Assembly: GCA_904066235.2 (NCBI GenBank)
Contig: CAJFCV020000002.1
Location: 11,098,001 to 11,162,000, forward strand
Source: Bursaphelenchus xylophilus
Taxonomy: Eukaryota; Nematoda; Chromadorea; Rhabditida; Aphelenchoididae
Reading direction: 5' to 3'
DNA length: 64,000 bases
Shown piece by piece: positions 58,001-64,000 of this stretch; position 1 is the stretch's first letter, and each line of letters starts with the position of its first letter. The translations under genes were made by a program, and so were the position numbers. The notes beneath the pieces are model-generated. The model made no database searches. It saw only the letters and a list, made by a program, of their open reading frames with translations, and was not told the DNA's origin.

Positions 58001-60566
58001 CCTCGTGACATGAAAAAGTCTTGAGCGGTGTTTGGAATGGCCTTGGGACGAGGAACATAATATCAAAATCAAAGAGGAAAGAGGATGAGGAAACAGCTTC
58101 AATAAGGGTAAAGAACATCCTATACATGATGATGTTTGATATCATTTTTTTAATGCTTTGGAAGGAAACATTGAATAGGCGTATTTTACAGTACAAAAAT
58201 TTCTAGCGCAATTTTATTATCAGTCTGTCGGGAAAATAATGGGCATTCTGTCGCTTCGAAAATCGCATCGCTAAAAGCAAAAAACAATTTGATTTTCTCC
58301 GCGACACAATTAATTTTCTCCATGGCGATGCGATTTTAAATTTGACAGAGTGCTCATTATTTTCCCGACAGACTACAGTCTTTTCATAGTGGGTGGACAT
58401 TTTGTCGCGGTCCGCACTGATATCGGTCTGTCGGGAAAATAATGTGTTTGTCGCAGCAAGTTGCCCACCAAATCTCCAGCCGCAGTTAGCCGCCACAAAG
58501 AAATGTTTTGCGATTTGAAGGCGCGACGAATCTACATTATTTTCCCGACAGACTAATAGTTCAAAAAATTAGATGCCTATATCGGGAAAATAATGCTATG
58601 ACAAAGATTCAGCGGTAAGAGCGTTAATTTAGGGCCAAAACTAACCTACTTACAACAAATATCCTCTATGACAAATATTTTTTTGGTCTCTTGCAATACA
58701 TTGTAATATAATATATCAGTCTGTAATAATGAGCCCTCTGCCGCTTCGAAAATCGTATCGCCGCCGAAAAAATGAATTGTTTTGCGGCAAAACCAAATTG
58801 CTTTTCACTTCAACGACGCGATTTGCCTCAACGACATTGTGCTCATTATTTTCCCGACAGACTAATATGAGGTTATATATAGAGCTATAGGGCTTGTGTT
58901 ATACTATATTGACTATATAGGGCAAGATAGGGCTATACTTTCAACTTACACAATCTCCCCTTCCAGCCGCTGCTGGCTGCTCCACAAACTGTTCACCGCC
59001 GACGAATACGAGTTGTTCATGATGTTCGGCGTTTTGTTCACTCGATTCACATCGTACTCGATGGCCGACACCACACTCCTCGGCCTCTCTCTGATCGCTG
59101 TGCTGTGCACATTCGTCGAGCTGCTCGAATGCATCATGGGACCGGTGCCCAACGGGTTTCTCTGCGAATTCGAGGGGTTTCTCCGCAACAAAAACGGGTT
59201 TGTCGCTCCTTCGCTGCAGAAGCGTTGGACCGGATGGATTTTGGTGTTCGTGGCGGGGCCCGCCACGGAGTTGAGGCGATGCTGGACGACGGAGGAGGCC
59301 CGGGAACGCGCGAATTCCTCGGAGCGGATTCGGGACTGGACGATCTGAAAAAATGACTTTATTATAGCATGTATAATATATATTTTCATAAAGTACATGG
59401 AAATTTGTTCAATTTCGCACAAGTGTTGACGGGGCCTGGTAAAGCCGTTGGATGCTCGGCGAAGGCTCGGCGGAGACTTGGCGCAGACTTACAATATGAT
59501 CATTTTCTAACTCTAGAAAATGATCAACTCTAGCTATCGCTGGCCTAACTGTTCATTCTGAGCTATTGTCAGTCTGTCGGGAAAATAATGAGCAGAAGTC
59601 GCGCATCAAATCTCCAGCCGCAGTTAGCTGCCACAAACCGATGATGGGCGATTTCAAGCCGCGACAAATCCACATTATTTTCCCGACAAACTGAGAGCAA
59701 AAAATTAGATGCCTAAATCAGTCTGTCGGGAAAATAATGAGCACTCTGTCGCATCGAAAGTCTCATCGTCGCTGAGAAAATGAATTGTGTCGCGGCAAAA
59801 TCAAATTTCTTTTCACTTCAGCGACGCGACTGGCTCAGCGATATTGGGCTCATTATTTTCCCGACAGACTGATAGAATTTGTTTTCATAAAGTGCATGGA
59901 CATTTTGTCACAGTGCGCAACTGTAATACAGAAGGCCGACTGTGATATTTGTTTGTCGGGAAAATAATGTGGACTTGTCGCAGCGGAAGTTCTCGCCTCG
60001 CGGACCAAATCTCCAGCCGCGGAGAACCGTCGCAAAGCAATGATGGGCGATTCCAAGGGCGACGATCCACATTATTTTCCCGACAGACTGATATTACAGT
60101 GAAACTGCACTTTCATAAATTGCATGGACATTTTTTTCTCTTCCGCGCAGCGCGTTTTGAACCTTTTCACAAGCTTGTCGCCAACGCACAGTGCATTTAA
60201 GAAATCCACATTATTTTCCCGACAGGCTGATAAAATTCCCCTCTTCTTTCAAAGCCCAAAACTCACATGAAAAATCTTCTCCGCCTGATGCGACTGAAAC
60301 GTGTGCAGCCCCTCTCCCGTCGCACATCGTCGCCCGCTCTCGAAAAAGAACACACCCGCACACGTGTAGCCGTAGCGCCGCAAGAACGCCAACGGCCAGA
60401 ACTGCGGCTGTGTGGCGGTCCGGAAGAAGACGATCTCATCCTCGTTCACCTTCAGCCAGCCCGGAATAAACTTGTTCCGCTTCTTCACGAACACTCGGAA
60501 CGCCGTGGGATCGTTCGCGAAACTCTCAATCCTCATCACTTTGCCATTGCTGTTCGAATTACCCAT
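55056..60566 (-). CDS. FRS2-like docking protein with myristoylation site and PTB (IRS-type) domain
   Basis: Five exons: 60566-60267, 59344-58950, 57298-56893, 56203-56136, 55269-55056; phases agree, 460 aa. It opens with MGNSNS, a good N-myristoylation signal. Residues about 15-100 form an IRS-type PTB domain ending in LRRYGYTCAGVFFFESGRRC and TGEGLHTFQ, matching the FRS2 pattern. The rest is Ser/Pro-rich without a fold, with tyrosines in NNGYETY, YHSYVNVEL and VNYALIDFNKTKAL plus the SH3-type run PIPVPQKPP. Family role: membrane-bound adaptor that links receptor tyrosine kinases to Grb2/SHP2-type effectors; the C. elegans PTB protein ROG-1 is a related case. At least eight M1 copies and a large unclassified segment lie in its introns, yet all exons are open. 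Confidence 0.82.
55350..55793. mobile_element. F4 element, complete, inverted
   Basis: Opposite orientation to 6509-6952, in the last intron of the PTB-adaptor gene. Confidence 0.8.
57638..57784. mobile_element. M1 MITE, subfamily A
   Basis: Both ends; PTB-adaptor intron. Confidence 0.8.
57785..58140 (-). other. Unassigned coding-like stretch inside an intron
   Basis: A minus-strand frame of about 120 codons (SSFLFDFDIMFLVPRPFQTP ... YVKRVVEDGLGQIDLK) with ordinary amino acid composition, ended by M1 DNA. AAGAAA followed by GTAAAATACG at 57884 could be a donor, but its phase does not fit the neighbouring exons of the PTB-adaptor gene. It may be a gene fragment or an alternative exon. Not recognised. 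Confidence 0.25.
58218..58376. mobile_element. M1 MITE, subfamily A
   Basis: Both ends. Confidence 0.85.
58421..58558. mobile_element. M1 MITE, subfamily B
   Basis: Both ends. Confidence 0.85.
58714..58868. mobile_element. M1 MITE, subfamily A
   Basis: Left end missing CGGGAAAA; right end intact. Confidence 0.8.
59569..59694. mobile_element. M1 MITE, A/B hybrid
   Basis: A-type left end (GAGCAG), B-type interior and right end. Confidence 0.8.
59718..59874. mobile_element. M1 MITE, subfamily A
   Basis: Both ends, close to consensus. Confidence 0.85.
59948..60094. mobile_element. M1 MITE, subfamily B
   Basis: Both ends. Confidence 0.85.
60205..60232. mobile_element. M1 solo right end
   Basis: CCACATTATTTTCCCGACAG only; 35 bp from exon 1 of the PTB adaptor. 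Confidence 0.6.
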
Positions 60567-61145
60567 TCTTGGGCGGAAATTTTGTGGAAATTTGAAAAAA
60601 ATATAGTTGGAAATTGGTCGCTGAAAAAAATGAAAAAAAAAAAAAGTTAAAAAATAAAAATAAAATTGAAATATCGCGGTTTTTCGCACGGTGCACCGCG
60701 GTGCTTAAAACACGATTTTTGAGTCACTGCGTCAGCCAGTAGTGGGGCCCGGTCTTAGGAAAAAATCGATTTTGAGATTTTTGGCTTAAAATAGTCGGTG
60801 GCACTTGTGGAAGAAAAGCGAAAAATATTTTTGCCCAATTTTGCCCGGAAGGCGTATTTTTTTACAAAATTCGTTTTTACACTCCAAAGCCTCTGGAGGC
60901 CGATGTGATCCGACCACAGAGATTAAACCGGGCATACAGGGGTTTTTGACACCCAGGAATCTGAAAATCGTAGCATTTTTACCGTCAGATTACTGTAACA
61001 TGGTCATACTGTAATCCGGTCGATAAAAATCAACGGTAACTTCTTTAGATCAAAAATGCCACAGGATTTTATTGCAGATTCGGAATCAGCATAAAATTCT
61101 GCTTCGGAAACATGTAAAATATGTTCAAAATTCCGTGGCCCAACC

Positions 61146-61214
61146 TCTGTAGTGTAGTGGTTGTGCGCCAGGATTATCAATCTGGCGACCCAGGTTCGAT
61201 TCCCGGTGGCTGCA
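61146..61214 (+). other. tRNA-like sequence in foldback left arm
   Basis: TAGTGTAGTGG resembles a D-arm/A box, GCCAGGATTATCAATCTGGC an anticodon arm, and GGTTCGATTCCC a perfect B box/T loop. The predicted anticodon loop is too long (8-10 nt) and one T-stem pair is mismatched, so I treat it as a tRNA-derived Pol III module, not a working tRNA. Confidence 0.55.
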
Positions 61215-61495
61215 AATGGCAGAAAATGGACTGTAAAAGGGCGGAAACTTGGAAAAAAGGGAAAATAAATTACAGAAAATTAATTTTATGCTACTTAGGA
61301 CCAGTTTAAAAGATTTTGCAAGAATTCCGCAGAAATTACGGTTTTTATGGAAAACGCTTCACAGCATTCGTAAGATCGCCCTAAATGGCAACAAAAGAGT
61401 TGTGGTGAATCTACATAACGCTTGCTATCCGATTTTCATCATATCCGCCGAGGAAAGCAATATAAAATAAAATAAAACAGTTATTTAATTTTCAG

Positions 61496-61759
61496 ATGGA
61501 AGCACGCATGTTACAGCCCCGTAGTTTAGCCTCTGTTCCTTACCAACTGAGTCTCCATGTAGATTTATCATCAGAGCGTCCACGTGCTCCGTTTTTCGTG
61601 GGATACGCAAGACGGCCTAAGTTTTACAAGCTGTGTGATCCCGGTGCTGTTAGGGAATCTTATATGACTTTTTGTGAATCTTATATGACTTTTTGGTCAA
61701 ATATTGTTCCGTTCGATAAACCTCGGCCGCAGCTCGCCTTCTTAAAACCCCGAATTTGA
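61496..61759 (+). CDS. Hypothetical passenger ORF in foldback centre
   Basis: 87 codons, ATG directly after TTAATTTTCAG, an ideal splice or trans-splice acceptor. It contains a 7-residue duplication (ESYMTFC/ESYMTFW). No family recognised. It may be a captured exon or chance. Confidence 0.3.
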   Translation: MEARMLQPRSLASVPYQLSLHVDLSSERPRAPFFVGYARRPKFYKLCDPGAVRESYMTFCESYMTFWSNIVPFDKPRPQLAFLKPRI

Positions 61760-62032
61760 AAGAAACCCCAGGCTATCCCGAAAATTTAACCAAATAAGCA
61801 GAAATGGATTTATTTTCGTAGTAGGAAGCCTCAATAACCTCTTCTGTAAATTTTAACCAGATTGCTCCACTTTCCGGCAAGCTATAAGGCGTTTTCCATA
61901 AAAACCGTAATTTATGCGGAATTCTTGCAAAAAGTTTTAAACTGCTCCTAAGTGGCATAAAATTAATTTTCTGTAATTTATTTTCCCTTTTTTCCAAGTT
62001 TCCGCCCTTTTATAGTCCATTTTCTGCCATTT

Positions 62033-62100
62033 GCAGCCACCGGGAATCGAACCTGGGTCGCCAGAATGATAATCCTGGCGCACAACCACTATACTACAGA
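62033..62100 (-). other. tRNA-like sequence in foldback right arm
   Basis: Inverted partner of 61146-61214. The B box GGTTCGATTCC is unchanged, while the arms differ by a few bases (TAGTATAGTGG; GATTATCATTC). Confidence 0.55.
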
Positions 62101-62531
62101 GGTTGGGCCACGGAATTTTGAACATATTTTACATGTTTCCGAAGCAGAATTTTATGCTGATTCCGAATCTGCAATAAAATCCTGTGGCATTTTTGATCTA
62201 AAGAAGTTATCGTCGATTTTTATCGACCGGATTACAGTATGACCATTTTACAGTAATCTGACGGTAAAAATGCTACGATTTTCAGATTCCTGGGTGTCAA
62301 AAACCCCTGTATGCCCGGTTTAATCTCTGTGTTCGGATCACATCGGCCTGCAGAGGCTTTGAAGTGTAAAAACGTATTTTGTAAAAAAATATGCCTTCCG
62401 GGCATAATTAGGCAACACTATTTTTAGCTTTTCTTCCACAAGTGCTACCGACTATTTTAAGCCAAAAATCTCAAAATCAATTTTTTCCTAAGACCACCGC
62501 TTGTGCCCTGACTCAAAAATCGTGTTTTAAA

Positions 62532-62680
62532 TACCAGTTTGTCGGGAAAATAATGAACATTCCGTCGCTTCAAAAATCGCATCGCCGCCGAGAAAATGAA
62601 TTGTGTCGCGGCAAAATCAAATTGCTTTTTGCTTCAGCGACGCGATCAGCGACATCATTATTTTCCCGACAGAAATTGAT
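62532..62680. mobile_element. M1 MITE, subfamily A
   Basis: Both ends; 5 bp from the end of the 1.8-kb foldback. Confidence 0.85.
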
Positions 62681-62814
62681 AAAATTTTTGAAAAATTGCG
62701 GTTTTCCCCTAGTTAGATAAAAAACAAAAATTAAGTTTTATTTTGAAAATAAAATTTTTTTTTGTTTTTTTTTTTCCAATTTTTTGGACTGAAAAATGTC
62801 TAACAGAATAATTC

Positions 62815-63660
62815 TGTGCAACGAAAACAACGAAATCGGCTGCACCGTGCAAGAAAAAGTGAAAAAGAAAATTTCGCACAGTGCAATCAAAAAAATATCT
62901 CGTCGCGACAAATGGACTCAATTTCCCTTTGCACCGTGCAAAAAACAGTAAAATTTTTTGCACTGTGCAGACAAAAAATTTTCAAAATATTTGAAGCGAC
63001 TGCACAGGGCAAAATTTTGTCGCGGCGACACATCGGCCGAATTTTCCCACCGCACCGTGCAAAAAACAATCAATTTTCCGCACTGTGCAGACAAAAAAAT
63101 TTCAAAACTTTTGAAGCGATTGCACTGTGCAAAATTTTGTCGCTGCGACAAATCCCCGGAATTTTCCCACCGCACAGTGCGAACATTTTTCTCAATTTTT
63201 CGCACTGTGCAGACAACGAAGTTTTCAAAACATGTCAGTCGATTGCACTGCGCAAAAATTTGTCGCCGCGACAAATTCCCGGAATTTTCTCACCACACAG
63301 TGCGAACATTTTTCTCATGTTTTTCGCACTGTGCAGACAAAAAAATCAAAACATTTGAAGTGATTGCACAGTGCGCAATTTTCAAGCAGATTTGTCGCCG
63401 CGACAAACCCCCGGAATTTTCCCACCGCACCGTGCAAAGATTCTTATCGATTTTTTCGCACTGTGCAGACGAAAAAAGTTTTCAAGACATGTCAGTCGAT
63501 TGCACTGTGCAAAATTTTCATAAAAATTTGTCGCCGCGACAAATCACCGGAATTTTCCCACCGCACCGTGCAAAGACCTTTATCGATTTTTTCGCACTGT
63601 GCAGCAAGATTGCCCTCCAAATCAAATCAAATGGGGATTTTTGCACGGTGCGGTTTAATC
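62815..63660. repeat. Satellite with 121-134 bp unit containing paired GCACNGTGC words
   Basis: About six units. Each has GCACNGTGC words near both ends of a CAGACAAAAAA...TTTCAAAAC core, then TTTGTCGC(C/T)GCGACAAA, itself a palindrome, and CCGGAATTTTCCCACCGCAC. Later units carry an extra 13 bp. Long open frames here are translations of the repeat. Confidence 0.9.
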
Positions 63661-63699
63661 CGCCCTAATCATCGGTCAATATTCAAATAAATGGGGCGA

Positions 63700-64000
63700 T
63701 TTGGCCGGCCCGCATTCCCTCGAATTTGTTGGGGGGATCGGCGAAAAAATTGATCCGAAAAGTGGATCGAAAAAAGTTTTCGGCCGCTTTACGTCGGGCC
63801 CGCAGGTAAAGCGGATTCGGAAGGGAAAGCGGGCCCCCCGAGAGAGGCCGAAAGGAGTGAGAAATGAGTTTAAATTGGCACTCCGATCAAGTGGAAATTA
63901 ACGGAGAAGGGGGCCGTGGACAAAAGTTTGGGTAAAACGGGAGTGAATCGAGCGATTTTTGGTGGACTCACTGCACTGTGCGGGAATTTTAATTTAGAAT
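63700..64000. other. GC-rich end segment, no gene recognised
   Basis: Contains a perfect 9-bp stem, CCGCTTTAC/GTAAAGCGG, around a GC-rich loop (63783-63813) and a last GCACTGTGC at 63972. The single open frame is short and basic. Confidence 0.4.

Larger units (their letters stand above)
60709..62526. mobile_element. Foldback element, 1.8 kb, TTAA flanks, tRNA-like arms, central ORF
   Basis: Ends AACACGATTTTTGAGTC and complement, flanked by TTAA on both sides, as in piggyBac-type insertions. Arms of about 630 bp each carry a tRNA-like block (61146-61214 +, 62033-62100 -). The centre holds an 87-codon frame starting directly after TTTTCAG. Confidence 0.85.

Noticed and set aside
61146..61214. 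Functional tRNA gene
   Set aside because: Anticodon loop of wrong length and imperfect stems, and an inverted partner in the same foldback; annotated as tRNA-like only.
281..62720. Many ORFs containing QSVGKIM, LFSRQT or HYFPDRL
   Set aside because: These peptides are translations of the M1 terminal repeat in different frames, not conserved proteins.
62816..63668. 180- and 236-codon ORFs
   Set aside because: Translations of the 121-134 bp satellite; long frames arise because the unit lacks stops in those frames.

Overview
The window is repeat-dense nuclear DNA of a rhabditid-type nematode. Three things point that way: a cuticle collagen with the nematode N-terminal domain and furin-type site, an srsx-like chemoreceptor, and a SWIP-10/MBLAC1-like protein. 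Introns use GT(A/G)AGT donors and TTTTCAG acceptors, and several start codons lie a few bases after such an acceptor, as expected for spliced-leader trans-splicing. I cannot name the species.

Nine intron-containing genes could be assembled with consistent phases. Two are on the + strand: a ClC-2-type chloride channel (about 3.6-15.0 kb, at least 13 exons, N-terminus uncertain) and a cuticle collagen (18.5-19.6 kb). Seven are on the - strand: an srsx-type 7TM receptor (19.7-21.6 kb, convergent with the collagen, 84 bp apart); a secreted protein with two MAM-like halves (24.3-27.4 kb); the RNA polymerase I/III subunit RPAC2/rpac-19 (31.6-32.4 kb); a SWIP-10-like metallo-beta-lactamase-domain protein (32.7-36.2 kb, about 320 bp upstream of rpac-19, possibly co-transcribed); two paralogous zinc alcohol dehydrogenases of the sodh type (37.2-39.9 and 47.0-50.6 kb); and an FRS2-like myristoylated PTB adaptor (55.1-60.6 kb). 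A tenth, less certain - strand gene encodes a small, very acidic protein (45.9-46.3 kb). A decayed, antisense alcohol dehydrogenase exon lies between the two intact dehydrogenases.

Much of the rest is non-autonomous DNA transposons. The commonest family (called M1 here) has about 49 full or partial copies sharing one terminal inverted repeat but two unrelated interiors. Others are a palindromic family with TA target duplications (P3, Tc1/mariner-like), a GGAGCC-rich family with perfect 8-bp target duplications (hAT-like), a long family recognised by GTGCGACGCTCAGATTTT ends (F4), a pair ending in CACGTCAAACTGAG (F6), and six foldback elements of about 0.9-2.1 kb. Two of the foldbacks carry tRNA-like sequences with Pol III box motifs in both arms, and one of these sits in a three-level nest (F4 > foldback > P3).

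Two short words are strongly over-represented and not explained by any gene: the palindrome GCACNGTGC, which forms minisatellites at both ends of the window and is also dispersed, and the intron-associated word GTAAAATACG, which twice coincides exactly with a splice donor. These, with the tRNA-bearing foldbacks, are the least ordinary signals here.
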